Origin: Dipodascopsis uninucleata var. uninucleata | Lineage: Eukaryota > Ascomycota > Lipomycetes > Lipomycetales > Lipomycetaceae | Length of the DNA: 64,000 nt | Assembly (NCBI GenBank): GCA_030568195.1 | Contig: JAJLTO010000002.1 | Location: forward strand, 124,001 to 188,000 | Direction of reading: 5' to 3' | Shown: one piece after another, positions 13,634-24,938 of the stretch | Layout: each line of letters begins with the position of its first letter | Position numbering within the stretch: the stretch's first letter is position 1 | Program-made: the position numbers and the translations under genes | The notes under the pieces: model-generated | What the model was told of the DNA's origin: nothing | What the model saw: only the letters and a program-made list of their open reading frames with translations | The model's database searches: none

Positions 13634-16471
13634 ATTACAAGATTTGGGTTATGCTTTGCAGGATTATATCTGTGTCTCTCTGGCTCTCAATTCAACTGTG
13701 TCGGTACAAGGGTTAGTATGATCCTACTTTCAGCCATGTGTGTCGTAACCACATGAAAGTATCTATAGCTATTTTTTGGATGACAGTCGTATCTTAAATT
13801 CCATCCATCTGTGAATATCTTGAATGGATATATTGCAGTATCTCCGGAGCGTGGCTGCCATTTACATCAAGTTTGAGCAGATTCGAAAACTTTCTCTGGA
13901 TCACTCTCTCAAGAGACTAACGTATGCATTGCTCATTTCGAATCCAATTATGTGGATATAGATCGATGCGGAATTGCTCAAGCGAGCCTCCTTGTAAATT
14001 ATCAAATTCTGTTGGTTTCACTCTTCATGGTAGCTAGAGCTACAAATGGCTCTTGCTCTCTTTCATACACGTGATACGCATGACAGGTGTGAGGAAGGCG
14101 GTGTCTGCCATTTGCTGATATCTGTAGACCATAAACCATAGTGTACAGAATTTAAGAATTGAGCCAAGATCATATAGTATTGCTATATATATGAAAGGGT
14201 CCTAATTAGAAACTTGGAGTCAATCGAAATGCAAGAGCGTGAGAAAGGAAACAGATAGAGCGGACTAGTCCATACCCTCTAGTACGAACGGAGCATTTAT
14301 TACGCTTCTACAGAAATCCTTTCCGAGTATGGTACTGTCAAGCGTATCTTTACGGCGTATGGCCAAAATGGCCTAGTATAAAGCTCTATTGAACTATCTA
14401 TGAAGAATTTGAAGCTTTATTTTCTATAGGCTTCTGGTGGCGATGTTAAACACTACGTTGGTTCTTGATGATGTCTTAATTTTTCGGCGTGGCGCGAAAT
14501 ATTAATTAGAGACGATACTTGTCAAGTGATCATAATTAATGGTACTAGAGAATGGATGGCTTGACTTAAGATACAGATGAAGCGGAGGATCCAGATATAT
14601 CGTGTGAATGCACACATGATCGGGCAGAAATTAATCTATTCTTCTTTTCTAGAACTCATATATGACGAGATCATGCAGTAGTCCAGCATTTGAGTATTTT
14701 GGACGTATGTGCTTCATATAGATGCTTGGGTGATGATTCTTTGCCAATGACCCTTAAAATAAAGGAATTTTGTGTACGTATCAAGTTCTTTAAATGGAAG
14801 GAGCGAGACGGGAGGAGTAGTTAGCTTTACGTGAAGACTATTATGACACAAAATAGATGTCTATTTCAGCTCACTGCATTTTGCTGTTTTAATCTATATA
14901 GCAAAGTAACATTGAGACAAAGAATGCAATTCTTAGTCTATTCGATAACCTATTATATGCTGTATCGTGGCAAGAAGTATTGTCCAATGGTTCACCACAT
15001 TTACAAATGCTATAAGAGAGCGAAGAGTCGTGAAATATCCATGGTGCAGACAAATCCCGCTTCTGAGATACTATAATACTGTTAGCGCTATATAAAATTG
15101 TAAGCTAAGATTTCGGAAGCCCTATTTCGTATGAGAATGACCTGATCATTGAATAGAAGGGGTAATTGATCCCATTCTCTGCAATCGCCTGCTATACAGT
15201 GATCGTTTTACATATATGAAGTTTTAAGCTTCCTTTTCAACAAGGTTTTTCTTCTTCACTTATAATGCTTAATGTGGCTAGTTCATTCCGTTCACCGCGA
15301 AACTATTAAGGGCTACGCCTATTTCTTGTAGTGAAACATGGCACGGAACAATAATATGCTGTAGCTGTAGCGTGCACTATATTAACCTAGCAAATATTAC
15401 GCTCATGTCAAATAGTACTGTTCTAATAGTCGCTTCTATTATTATCACACCTCCTTTGTATAGTGTAAGTGGAAGCAAGTCTGTATCAAAACCCTACATC
15501 GTAGAGCAAGTAACGACTTGAAAGAGGCCAAAACAAGTGCATTCAGGGCGCATCCTTGTCGTCTTCGGGCTGTGTTTGTGCAAATTTAACGAAGTGCGAA
15601 GCTAGCGTATTTGGCGACCAGAGGAATACCAAGTTTCTTGTGGGTATCGATGTCTTTTGTAGTGTATCAAATCATGATGCAATAGCAGTAATGTGTTAAA
15701 GACTTATTGCAGCGCTTGAGTAAGAGAGGATTCCTCTTGAGACACTTAGCGCATACAGCTCGTGAGCAGATTATGGCCTAGCGGCGCTGAAACAATCCTC
15801 ACGATTTTATTCAGCGAGCATTTTTCTCTTAGAAAGTAAATTTTAGGGCATCAATCTACTTGCGAGCTGCCAAGAAATACAAATAAGAGAGTTTCCTAGT
15901 ATCTTCAGCAGCTGAACGCGTATTCTATCTAATATGGTTGCATGTGCCCTTTGGACATACCTGCTTGGACCAGCTTGCTTCGTCAGTACTTTTCACTTTT
16001 AATAGTGCCTTGGCTCCTCGGTACAATCGCATTTGGGAGCTAGTTGTCGATAATGTTCGAGTTGACACAGGGTCTTGGTGCCGACTACTTGCTATGAAAG
16101 GGTATGAGCTATACAATGTGGCCATCTGGGCCATAACTGCTTGTATTGATGCAGTTTTGCCACATACACACAATACGGGCCTAGAGACCACTTTCTGGGG
16201 AACCTTTATTGAGAATAGCAGACTTACCTAGTTTAATCGCTACCCACCGCTGACATTCACGCGAACAACCACGATGGACAAGGACGGCGGCTGACCACGA
16301 AAAAAGAAACTATGATTACCAATGGCTATCAGACGCAGGTAAGAGTTGTGAAAAACGCCATTCTAGCTCGTGTGAATCTCTGCAAAGGAGCGATAGATCA
16401 AGAAAGCCATATTCGTATATCTCAGCAAGTAAAGTGGCCGGTCTGCGTCAAGTCAGCTCTGGCGATCTTCG

Positions 16472-16512
16472 CACGTGTGTCAAAGCTTCGCTAGAATCCA
16501 GTCGTAAACGTG
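16472..16512. promoter_or_regulatory. Pair of Pho4-like E-box sites upstream of PHO84
   Basis: CACGTG occurs at 16472-16477, followed by G. AAACGTG, the reverse complement of CACGTTT, is at 16506-16512. In budding yeast the bHLH factor Pho4 binds CACGTG (high affinity) and CACGTTT (lower affinity) in phosphate-starvation promoters, PHO84 included. Here both forms lie about 30 nt apart and about 600 nt before the PHO84 start. The motif match is direct; use as a Pho4 site is inference. Confidence 0.45.
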
Positions 16513-17040
16513 GCCCCTGAATCCTACAGTGATTGGTCGTTAGCTTAGCGTAACTGAAATGGGTGTCACTGGACCCTCTTGGCAGGCTAACATTTTAGGT
16601 TTTTAAAGTTTTTGACAGTCATAGTATAAGGTTTAGGTCAAACAGTTAGCGAGTAACCAAAGTGTACACTAAGTATCCAGATAATACAATGAACCAAGAA
16701 CCAGTACCGCAGTCGATTTCGCTCTATAGATTTCTTCAGCATACGCGATCAATATGCCATGTTTTAATTTAAACATCGCGCATATCTATATTAAGTTTGG
16801 AAACTTGCCATTATTCTCAGCTTAACATAGAATTTTTGCGTGAAAGTCTCAAAAGCCAAGCAAAAACAGAATTCAATAAGCTAGCATAATACAGTATGAT
16901 GGATTTTCAATGTAAGCCAATTACTTCGATCATGAGTACCAGAATTGATCATTATATAGAGGCCAATATATCCTGAAAACTATTGAATTTCTTCATTCTG
17001 TAAACTAGTTGTTTTCTGAGCTTGGCACTTTCTTCTACTT

Positions 17041-17076
17041 CTTGGACAGACATTTTCGTTTCTTGGACAGACATTT
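17041..17076 (+). repeat. Tandem repeat in the PHO84 leader
   Basis: The 15-nt word CTTGGACAGACATTT occurs at 17041-17055 and again at 17062-17076, a 21-nt period, ending 7 nt before the ATG. It is probably within the 5' untranslated leader. It may be a recent slippage duplication or a paired binding site. Confidence 0.75.
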
Positions 17077-17082
17077 CACAAA

Positions 17083-18753
17083 ATGACTACGACAGCAGGA
17101 GGTAACTCCGCCTTCCACAACTTTGCGAACGATTTCGTTCACATAACCGATCCTAATGAGCGTCGCAGACTCGCCTTGGAAAAAATCGATAATGCTGACT
17201 TTGGTTGGTATCACATTCGTGCTATCCTCGTCGCCGGTGTTGGTTTCTTTACCGATGCCTACGATATCTTTGCCATCAATATCGGTGTAACGATGTTAGC
17301 TTATGTTTACTATGGTAATTCCAAGTTACCAACCAACACGGATACTGCTCTCAAGGTCGCTACATCTGCTGGTACTGTTATTGGTCAACTTGGCTTTGGT
17401 ATCATTGCAGATATTATTGGACGCAAGCGTGTCTATGGTATTGAATTGATGATTATTATCTTTGCCACTTTATGCCAAGCATTGAGTGGAAATTCTGCTG
17501 CTCTTGATGTCATAGGTGCTTTGATTTTCTGGCGTGTCATCATGGGTATAGGTATTGGTGGTGACTATCCATTGTCTTCTATCATTACTTCTGAGTTCTC
17601 TACTACTAAATGGCGTGGTGCCATCATGGGTGCTGTCTTTGCGAATCAGGGATGGGGTCAGCTTGGCGCTGGTTTGGTTGCCTTGATTGCCACTGCTGGT
17701 TTCAAGAACTCTTTGAAAGATGCTGACACTATCGCTATGTGTGGTGCTGAATGTGTTAATGCCATTGACAAGATGTGGAGGATTCTCGTTGGGTTTGGCG
17801 CTGTTCCAGCCTGTGTTGCTCTCTACTTTCGTCTTACTATTCCAGAAACTCCACGTTTCACCTTCGAGGTTTCTCGTGAAATCGAAAAGGGTGCTGCTGA
17901 CATCGAGAAGTATATTAATGGTTACTATGGTGATGCCAAGCAAGCTGAAATCTCGGCTCTCAAGGAGATTTCTACTAGCGGCGAGCTTCAGGTTCCAAAG
18001 GCCTCTTGGTCTGATTTCAGGAGTCACTTTTCTCAATGGAAGTACAACAAATACCTCATTGGTACAGCCGGCTCTTGGTTTTTGCTTGATATTGCAGTCT
18101 ATGGTTTAGGATTAAATAACTCTACCATCCTTGCTGCTATCGGTTATGCTGGTCAAAGCAATGTCTACACTAACATCTATAACACTTGTGTTGGCAACTT
18201 GATTCTTATCTGTGCTGGTGGTATTCCAGGTTACTGGTTTGCAGTTGCTACCATTGATACTGTTGGACGTAAACCTCTTCAGATTGCTGGCTTTGTTCTT
18301 TTGACCATTCTATTTTGCATTATTGGATTTGCTTACCACAAACTGAGCGGACACGCTTTACTTGCACTTTATGTTCTTTGCATGCTGTTCCAAAACTGGG
18401 GACCTAATACCACTACATTTATTGTCCCTGGAGAATGTTTCCCAACCCGTTATCGTTCGTCTGCTCATGGTATTTCTGCCGCCGCTGGAAAAGTTGGTGC
18501 TATCATTGCTCAGAGTGCTATTGCTCCATTACGATCCAGAGGCTGTCCTAACGGTTCATGTTGGTTGAATCATGTCATGGAGATCTTCGCTCTTTTCATG
18601 CTTCTTGGTGTCTTCTGCTCTTTACTCATTCCCGAGACCAAGAGAGAGACTTTAGAGAATCTTAATGCTAGGCTGCATGATGAACCTCTTCTTGGATCTT
18701 CTTCCAGTGCGTCTGAAGGTTCCGCTGACAAGGGTAATGACCTTGAAGTTTAA
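17083..18753 (+). CDS. PHO84: High-affinity inorganic phosphate:H+ symporter, PHO84 type
   Basis: One uninterrupted exon of 556 residues, the usual length for fungal and plant PHT1 transporters of the major facilitator superfamily. It brings phosphate across the plasma membrane with protons. Twelve hydrophobic segments can be picked out. Key motifs: AGVGFFTDAYDIFAINI in helix 1, IGRKRVYG in the loop after helix 2-3, the PHT1 signature GIGIGGDYPLSSIITSEF (about residues 152-169, with the Asp that takes part in proton/phosphate transport), a long cytosolic central loop, and a second half with DTVGRKPLQ. The N-terminus starts with a Ser/Asn-rich stretch and the C-terminus ends in a Ser-rich acidic tail. 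Codon use is strongly biased to GGT, GCT, TCT, ATC and AAG, unlike its neighbours, as expected for high expression. Possible Pho4 sites lie upstream. Confidence 0.96.
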   Translation: MTTTAGGNSAFHNFANDFVHITDPNERRRLALEKIDNADFGWYHIRAILVAGVGFFTDAYDIFAINIGVTMLAYVYYGNSKLPTNTDTALKVATSAGTVIGQLGFGIIADIIGRKRVYGIELMIIIFATLCQALSGNSAALDVIGALIFWRVIMGIGIGGDYPLSSIITSEFSTTKWRGAIMGAVFANQGWGQLGAGLVALIATAGFKNSLKDADTIAMCGAECVNAIDKMWRILVGFGAVPACVALYFRLTIPETPRFTFEVSREIEKGAADIEKYINGYYGDAKQAEISALKEISTSGELQVPKASWSDFRSHFSQWKYNKYLIGTAGSWFLLDIAVYGLGLNNSTILAAIGYAGQSNVYTNIYNTCVGNLILICAGGIPGYWFAVATIDTVGRKPLQIAGFVLLTILFCIIGFAYHKLSGHALLALYVLCMLFQNWGPNTTTFIVPGECFPTRYRSSAHGISAAAGKVGAIIAQSAIAPLRSRGCPNGSCWLNHVMEIFALFMLLGVFCSLLIPETKRETLENLNARLHDEPLLGSSSSASEGSADKGNDLEV

Positions 18754-19183
18754 GTTCTTTCTCTCAAAATCTAAAGATGATTATATCTTTTACTAAATAT
18801 AGACAATAATAGTTTAGTTCTTTCGTCAGTTTAATATTTGTTTATTTTGGTTGGTTGTACTTAAAATACTGAGTAATATTATAATATTAATTACAATTCT
18901 CCGTAATCTCTAATCATTCATTATGTTCCAAATTCGCTCTTTAGTCGAACTTTTCTTGAGCTTAATTATAGTAGAGTAACAGGGCCGTTAACTATGCGGC
19001 TCTAGTAGGCGTGATGTTACATAATTCTTTTAATTTCGCACGAGATGTTTAATTACTATCAACTTTCGAGAAATAAAAGTAGTCGCTCATAATGCAGCAT
19101 ATGAAATGAAATTCTCTTAATCTATACATATATACTTCGAATAAACTGTCTGTAGAGTCTGGAACTTTGCGATGTGACGTGGT
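18754..19183. other. Convergent 3' region PHO84/HEM4
   Basis: This is the shared downstream region of two convergent genes. It is AT-rich with likely polyadenylation sequence on both strands and no ORF. Confidence 0.5.
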
Positions 19184-19987
19184 CTATTGCGTATCGGTTT
19201 CTATAATAGCCTTAAGAAGAGAAGTAGGATCAGGTCGTGTTGCGACAGCATCAGGCTTCCTTCCATTTTCCACTAAGAAGGACTCTGTAGTTGGACCAAT
19301 AGCTGCAGTTTTGGCATGACCTAAATACTGCGTGAGTCCATCAGCGCCAGAAGGAGAGAAAAAGACTGCCCATATAGTATGGGTCTTTGAGAACGACGAC
19401 AAACAGATTTTCCAGTCATCTTCGGCCAACGGAGACTTCATCGTTTGATAAACAACATACTCAACGCAATCAATACCATATTTACGTAATGTAACAGGAA
19501 TAATGTCACGGCGCGTCTCGCCGGTGAAAAATATGCATTTCTTCGGGGCATCTGCTACTATCTGTTGAGCCAATATCGTGCCATTTCCAGCATCTGCGCC
19601 GCCACAAATATTGTTAAACCCATAGGATTTGATTAGATCTGCAGTTGCTGGACCTACTGTATATACCCTAAATTCCCGGACTCGAGAAACAATGTTGCTT
19701 GCATCAACTGAACTATTCTTAGATTTGGAGATGTCTCGAAGAGCCATAGCCAGTGCTTCGACAGCTCTCTGAGATGTAATGATCAATGAGTCAATTACCG
19801 TTCCATCCTTTTCTTTTGCTATCTGTACCAAGTAATCTTTTAATCCATCTTGATCGACGAAATTATGGGTGAGCACTGGTACAAATTCGTATTCTAGTCC
19901 ATGTGCTCTTGCGGCCTTTGCATATGAGTCCCTGTCCTGGTCTGGGGTTGGATTTTTGAAGAACACAATTTTTCTGGGCAGCGACAT
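19184..19987 (-). CDS. HEM4: Uroporphyrinogen-III synthase
   Basis: A single exon of 267 residues. The enzyme closes and inverts ring D of hydroxymethylbilane to form uroporphyrinogen III in the cytosolic part of heme synthesis. The family is weakly conserved, but recognisable elements are present in order: an N-terminal strand with RKIVFFKNP, the region SLIITSQRAVEALAMAL, the linker strand VYTVGPATADLIKSYG, ILAQQIV, CIFFTGETRRDIIPVTLRKYGI, CVEYVVYQT, WAVFFSPSGADGLTQYL and TAAIGPTTESFLVENG. These are the typical two-domain HEM4 landmarks, including the Ser-Pro-Ser-Gly segment after a hydrophobic strand. Length and both ends look complete. The gene is divergent from the next orphan gene. Confidence 0.9.
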   Translation of the reverse strand: MSLPRKIVFFKNPTPDQDRDSYAKAARAHGLEYEFVPVLTHNFVDQDGLKDYLVQIAKEKDGTVIDSLIITSQRAVEALAMALRDISKSKNSSVDASNIVSRVREFRVYTVGPATADLIKSYGFNNICGGADAGNGTILAQQIVADAPKKCIFFTGETRRDIIPVTLRKYGIDCVEYVVYQTMKSPLAEDDWKICLSSFSKTHTIWAVFFSPSGADGLTQYLGHAKTAAIGPTTESFLVENGRKPDAVATRPDPTSLLKAIIETDTQ

Positions 19988-20843
19988 CTTCCTTATTGTG
20001 GTATTTATATATGAGATTTAGATTCCTTTAAACTAAACGAGACCAAAATAACTGTACAATAGATGTGACTGAATGCTGTCAGAGAGGTGATTCGTGAAAA
20101 GATCTTATTTGCACATCCGCCTTAGTGAAATTTCATGAATATACTATTCATATAATGCAAGCTACCAATATCCATTGATGAACTTATTAAATAAGTCTAA
20201 ATACCCCAAAGCTTGTGTTACGGATATTTGTTGAACATATGAAGTAGTTTTCCTTATAGATTGAAACGACGCTCTCGACCCTATCAGCATTCAGATATTA
20301 CGTAATCCACTTATTCGTATATGACCAAGCAAATCAATTCATAGATGCGGCTCATGAAGGATCAACTTCCTATTATGGAGTAAGTTCTCCTGCTGTGGTT
20401 TTGTTTATTATTTCCCACTTCGATCGAAAAATTTTTCGTTACATCCATTTTGGGCATACTCAAGTACAAAAAAATAAATCAAAAAAATCTCTTTGCTCTC
20501 GGTTCTTCTTTATAAATGAACCACTATTCCACTGTTTTGATTCACAATTATACATATTCCTTTATCTTAATACTTATTATTATAACATATTATAGCTATT
20601 TATATTTAGAGATATAAGCAACAATGGAGGTTTAAAGAACTATGGCGATTGAATAAATACGTTTGCTAGTGTGGTCCCACGACCGCGGTAGCGGGCGTGT
20701 GATAGATGAAGAGAAAGAGGGAGCTACTTGAAGAAATAAGATCAATCTTCTGTAATCTAGCAGATAGAGAGATCTCACTTACGAAACTGAAGAAGCTTAT
20801 AGTTTCTTCGTGATTGTACGTGCAATCCTTGCACGTTGCGAAA
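19988..20843. promoter_or_regulatory. Divergent intergenic region HEM4/orphan gene
   Basis: It contains the HEM4 promoter, an AT-rich middle, a short GC-rich stretch near 20673-20700, and a leader for the plus-strand gene with two inverted repeats (20783-20806 and 20819-20835). No ORF is supported. Confidence 0.45.
20783..20835 (+). repeat. Two hairpin-forming inverted repeats just before a start codon
   Basis: GAAACT at 20783-20788 pairs with AGTTTC at 20801-20806. CGTGCAA at 20819-20825 pairs with TTGCACG at 20829-20835 around a 3-nt loop. The second hairpin ends 8 nt before the ATG at 20844. A stable hairpin so close to a start could slow ribosome loading, but function is not shown. Confidence 0.6.
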
Positions 20844-21554
20844 ATGGATCTCATGGAGGATACCACCGACATCATTGAAGGCATGGACCAGAGTTCGTTG
20901 AGATATCACGAAATGAAAGCGTCTGCGTTTCATTTAACTCATGCTTATGGGTCTATGGATGGAGAATGTCCTGTAACTGGTCAAAGATGGTATTCTAATG
21001 CTGATGATTCCACTGCTGTTGGACATGTTACTTTATGGAACTTGCCTTCAAAAGACGACATGATGGATGAGATGGAAGATATCTGCATGAAGCAGGATGA
21101 CTTTAATACTATTGTTGAGAAGGATTATGACGATGATGATGACGATGGTTATTATGATGAACTTGGTATTGGCGATTCACTTGTTCTTGACTACAATATT
21201 GAATTATGTAGTCAAGATCCTGTGTTTTGTCCGTCTGAAATATCTTCTTACATGAGTGTAACATCTCATCCACTACAAAAGCTCAAGCCAATGGACAATG
21301 TTAGTGTGAATTTCACAAGCAGAAATACTGAAGAAGTCCCATCTTCGTGGCATTATATATCTGCGGATTCTACTAAATCATCTTCGTGGCTTCAATCGAG
21401 TTCCTCGAGTCCACCTACTGCCAGTAGTGCTGGACCACGTGAGTTGTTAACTCCATCGCTAAAGCGCAAACGCTATCAAGTCGAGCTCGACTTTGGCGTT
21501 GACGTCTCGAGATACAGATTGAAGCTGGAAGATTCGAGTATTATGCGCCATTGA
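20844..21554 (+). CDS. Uncharacterised acidic Ser-rich protein
   Basis: I do not recognise it. One exon of 236 residues starts at MDLMEDTTD. It contains HLTHAYGSMDGECPVTGQRW near residue 35, a run of Asp residues near residue 100 (KDYDDDDDDGYYDE), a long Ser/Thr/Pro-rich segment, and a basic stretch LKRKRYQVELDFGVDVSRY near the C-terminus. No membrane segment, signal peptide or enzyme motif is visible. Acidic plus Ser-rich regions with a small basic block could fit a nuclear regulator, but that is a guess. The open frame is much longer than chance for this composition, and the promoter side faces HEM4. Confidence 0.6.
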   Translation: MDLMEDTTDIIEGMDQSSLRYHEMKASAFHLTHAYGSMDGECPVTGQRWYSNADDSTAVGHVTLWNLPSKDDMMDEMEDICMKQDDFNTIVEKDYDDDDDDGYYDELGIGDSLVLDYNIELCSQDPVFCPSEISSYMSVTSHPLQKLKPMDNVSVNFTSRNTEEVPSSWHYISADSTKSSSWLQSSSSSPPTASSAGPRELLTPSLKRKRYQVELDFGVDVSRYRLKLEDSSIMRH

Positions 21555-21761
21555 TTTGCTTATATGAGTCTATCCACTTTATATAGTTCTAGCTAGTTCG
21601 TATATCGATTAATCAGATTAGATATTCTAGATATATATTCAACGCTCCATCGTTCAAGTTAATTCTAATTAAGAGTCTTGATTTTTAATTCTTTAATTAA
21701 TAAGATAAGCTATAGAAATTTCCTAACTGAAAAACGGTAAGGAAGCGATTTTTTATTATAC

Positions 21762-23141
21762 TTAAGTACTCTTAATTTGCGAACTCTTTTCCACCCATGT
21801 CCCAGAAACGTAAGTAAGACTAGCCTCGTTAGCAATAATAGATCCTCCTAAAGCTTCCTTTCGTTTTGACCATTTTGTCTGCGTGGTAGTCCATTCAAAC
21901 ACTTTTGAAGGATGCGGAATAGGATCAGTAACCTAAAATGGCAGATACTAATTAATGATTGTTATACCGATAGCTAAAGAAATATCGAGACAAACCTTCG
22001 TAACTAAATACGCTGTTGATGCCTCAGCAATTCCATACATCAACAACCCTATAAATGGAATTTTTAATAGATGATAAAAGCCAAAGCCAAAGCCTAAATT
22101 CGTGAATATTTAGTTAGACTGTAAGGAGCTATCCACGGATGGGAGAATCAGTAAATGTACTTGTGTTGACTTACCAAATAGAACTCCTTCTCGTGCTCTA
22201 AACCAGGCATCTTTCTGTAAAGTATTGAAAGGTATTCTATTAAAATAAGGACTGAGAAGCTCTCTGGTTAAACTTCGGGTACCCCAATAACTAGCAAAGA
22301 ACATTATCATCCATTTCTTAGGTATAAACAATCCTGCACCAAATACGACGATAGCTGGCGTCAGACCTACAGTCTTGCGAAAGCTCAGGAAGGAGGCTAG
22401 CGGTAACACAAGCTTTCCGATGTAGGGTGTATGTGAAAGTAAATAAACTGAGGTGGAGATAAATGCACGCCGAAGGTATCTTCTCACGAATACTGTAGCC
22501 TTGTCTGATGCACGACGCGTCCCACGACGTGTTTTAGAATTAGGACCTTCACCTGGTATTGTAGAAGGTGGAGGTGGTACTAGCCTCTCTGCGCCATCGA
22601 TAGGATACATTGATAGGGGCGTGTAAAATCTTGATGGTACAGACAGCTGAATCTCGTTACCTTTGTCATCTAAAAGTACTGCATCTGCAGCTTTTTCCGG
22701 ATGCATCTGAAAATAAATGATATCAATAAATCTAAGTGCTTGCATGAACATATCATCCAATTCTGGGCGTATGTACTTCATAACTCCAATCAAAAGGCCA
22801 CTAAGATTGACGACTTGACTCTCCAAAAATACCAAACTACTCATGATCTGGTTCTTACGATGATGATCTGAAGTGTCATCCGACTTAACCCACGACACAA
22901 TGGTTATAGTAGTGCGCAAGAACCAAAAAGGAACATAGATGATAAACTGTATAACTAGCGATATCACCAGTGCAAGAACCAGTTGTCTATAGTATTTACC
23001 CTTTAGAAGTTCGGGATTTTGCAGCGCTCTATAAGCACCCAGGAAAGTAAGTTGAAGACCTCTAATGATTGATAGAGCAGAAAACCCATCTGGCGGATTT
23101 GCTATGAAATCAGGAGATGCCATTTTTATCTGACAGTTCAA
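21762..23141 (-). CDS. Multi-pass membrane protein, UsgS-like fungal family
   Basis: Three exons, 22175-23141, 21996-22093 and 21762-21932, all phases consistent, about 411 residues (or 405 from the second Met, MASPDF). The N-terminus reads IIRGLQLTFLGAYRALQNPELLKGKYYRQ and is followed by a strong membrane segment near residues 55-75. A soluble stretch with PPPPSTIPGEGPNS and a basic run follows, then further hydrophobic segments (LVLPLASFLSF, AIVVFGAGLFIPKKWMIMFFASYWG). The exon 1/2 join gives REGVLFGFGFYHLLKIPFIGLLMYGIAEASTAYLVTK, a region I associate with proteins annotated transmembrane protein UsgS. The tail VTDPIPHPSKVFEWTTTQTKW is soluble. The function of this family is not established as far as I know. 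The split between family name (memory) and topology (seen) should be kept in mind. Confidence 0.75.
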
Positions 23142-23587
23142 CCTGTACTTGAGTATTTGAAATTTCTATGGAATCTATAATATCTAGCTCAGACGTTTGT
23201 TGGTTTTCTCACCTCATTCGTTTCCTTTAGTGTGACCAATGTATATTTCATCAACTTATGCGCGGGTAGATAGAGAACAAAACGAAACCAAACCAGAATT
23301 CTTCGCCAATCAATCTGGAACTCGTTATATTTTGGATAATACGCGAAATTTGATCTTATCATACATTAAGTGGAGTCAAAACTCAACTAATGGAATAAAT
23401 CTACGCAAGAGCTAATAATATATACGTAATTCCAATATTTAAACTGTCATCGACAAGCTGAGCCGCAAATACAAATGAGCCACCAGTCCATTATTGTCAA
23501 CAAGTCACTAGAACTTAAGCGAAATAAAAAGATCTTATAGTACGCGATTTCTTCATTATATAGCACTGTATTATTCAAAATTAATGT
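23142..23587. other. Intergenic, nothing recognised
   Basis: About 450 nt of AT-rich sequence between two minus-strand genes: the promoter of the UsgS-like gene and the 3' flank of the glycosylase gene. No ORF or repeat stands out. Confidence 0.5.
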
Positions 23588-24676
23588 CTAGTTGTCTATT
23601 GGAACGATAACATCGCCGGCCCGCCACATATACCAGCAAAACAAACTACGGTATGGCTTATATGGCTCTGAGAGCTCCTTCATGTCAGCTTCACTCATAT
23701 ATTTAAATTTACCTGTTTTCCCTTTCGCTTTTGAGATATCTCTTCCAAACCACTGAGCCATTCCTCTTTGAATACCTAGATCACCAATTGAAAATATATC
23801 CGTCCTCTTAAGAGCGAACAGGAGGAACATTTCAGCACTCCATACACCAATTCCTCGAACTTCCGTCAGTTTCTTCACAACCTCTTCGTCTGAATCATGC
23901 ACTAGGTCCTCTGGATTGAGAGAACCTGAAACAAACTTTTCTGCAAGATCGTGTACATATCTATTTATTGTCAAAATCAGCGTGAGGGTCAAACAAATAA
24001 AAAAACAGAGTATTTACTCCTATAGTACTTACTCCGCTTTTCTTCCCGACAATCCCACAGATCGTAAAATGCCAAGATCTGTCGCAAAGACTTCCGAAGG
24101 TGTTGGAAACCTTTTAGATTCAACATCACTATCATTGTAGAGGCCTATAAATCTCTTCTTGATACTCTTAGCAGCAGCGCCACTGATTTGTTGAGATATT
24201 ATACTTGAGCATAATGAGTTAAATGGGTCCACAGGATCGAGAAGATTAGTTTCACCAAATAATGTACATTCGTGGAGAGAAAATAGTTCCTTAAACCTAG
24301 GGTCGAGATTAAGCATATGATCAAGTGCATTCTGAAGTTTGAACTCTTTCATGTGCTGTATTGGAACTATAGTAAGCGACTTCGCATTTGCACTGCTTAC
24401 AATAGCAGCTATATTAACCTTTCGATCTTTAGCATCATCCATAGGATACTGCGTTATTATATCTAAATTCTTTACTGCATTATCTTTTTCTTCATTCTTC
24501 ATCTTTTTAACGCCATTTTCTTCTACTATATCTTTGCGTACTCGTTTACTTGCTTTAAATGAGCTTGTAATTTTTGACGCAGATTTCGCCGTTCTATTAT
24601 CAATTGCATTTTTTGGAGCCGTAGCAGCTACTATATTCAGTAGCTGAGATTTTGACCGTGTGATCCTTAAACTCAT
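23588..24676 (-). CDS. MAG1: DNA-3-methyladenine glycosylase II (AlkA/Mag1 family)
   Basis: Two exons, 24033-24676 and 23588-23960, give 338 residues. The enzyme removes alkylated purines to start base-excision repair in the nucleus. The first 85 residues are basic and low-complexity with a possible nuclear signal (KASKRVRKD). The HhH-GPD fold follows: DPFNSLCSSIISQQISGAAAK, then LGILRSVGLSGRKAEYVHDLAE across the intron, then the helix-hairpin-helix VRGIGVWSAEMFLLFALKR and the catalytic Asp in FSIGDLGIQRG (compare the ED-LGI of Mag1). The C-terminus contains PYRSLFCWYMWR, typical for the family. The N-terminal extension is longer than in yeast Mag1. Confidence 0.92.
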
Positions 24677-24938
24677 TACTTCTATATATTGAGAAATTAT
24701 TAGTTCCGAATGACTACTTTAGCGTACGAGAGATACTCGGTCATAGAGAACTAGCGAAGCTATATAGCTACGAGTGGATTTTGGACGAGGTGGGACACCG
24801 CTCCCAAATAATTACATTTTAAAACCTTACTAATTTATGTGGTAAAATGTCATTCTCTATTTTCTCTAGGAAGCAGGTATATATAATGAACACTATAAAT
24901 AACCAAAAAACACAAATATATAGAAAGTATACGACAAC

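Larger units (their letters stand above)
13634..17082. other. Gene-poor region upstream of PHO84
   Basis: About 3.4 kb without a gene I can support. Open frames at 14831-15076, 15925-16231 (both strands) and 16312-16494 show no domain, no repeat structure and no good splice partners. The base composition is less AT-rich between about 15500 and 16500 than in the flanking intergenic DNA, so decayed mobile DNA or a long non-coding transcript is possible, but nothing identifies either. The last 600 nt carry candidate phosphate-response sites. Confidence 0.45.

Noticed and set aside
15925-16231. Overlapping frames on both strands in the gap before PHO84
   Set aside because: Both are under 100 codons, mirror each other and show no family features or membrane/signal pattern that I can support.
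17470-18036. 188-codon minus-strand frame inside PHO84
   Set aside because: Shadow of the strongly biased PHO84 codons; no domain, no splice partner.
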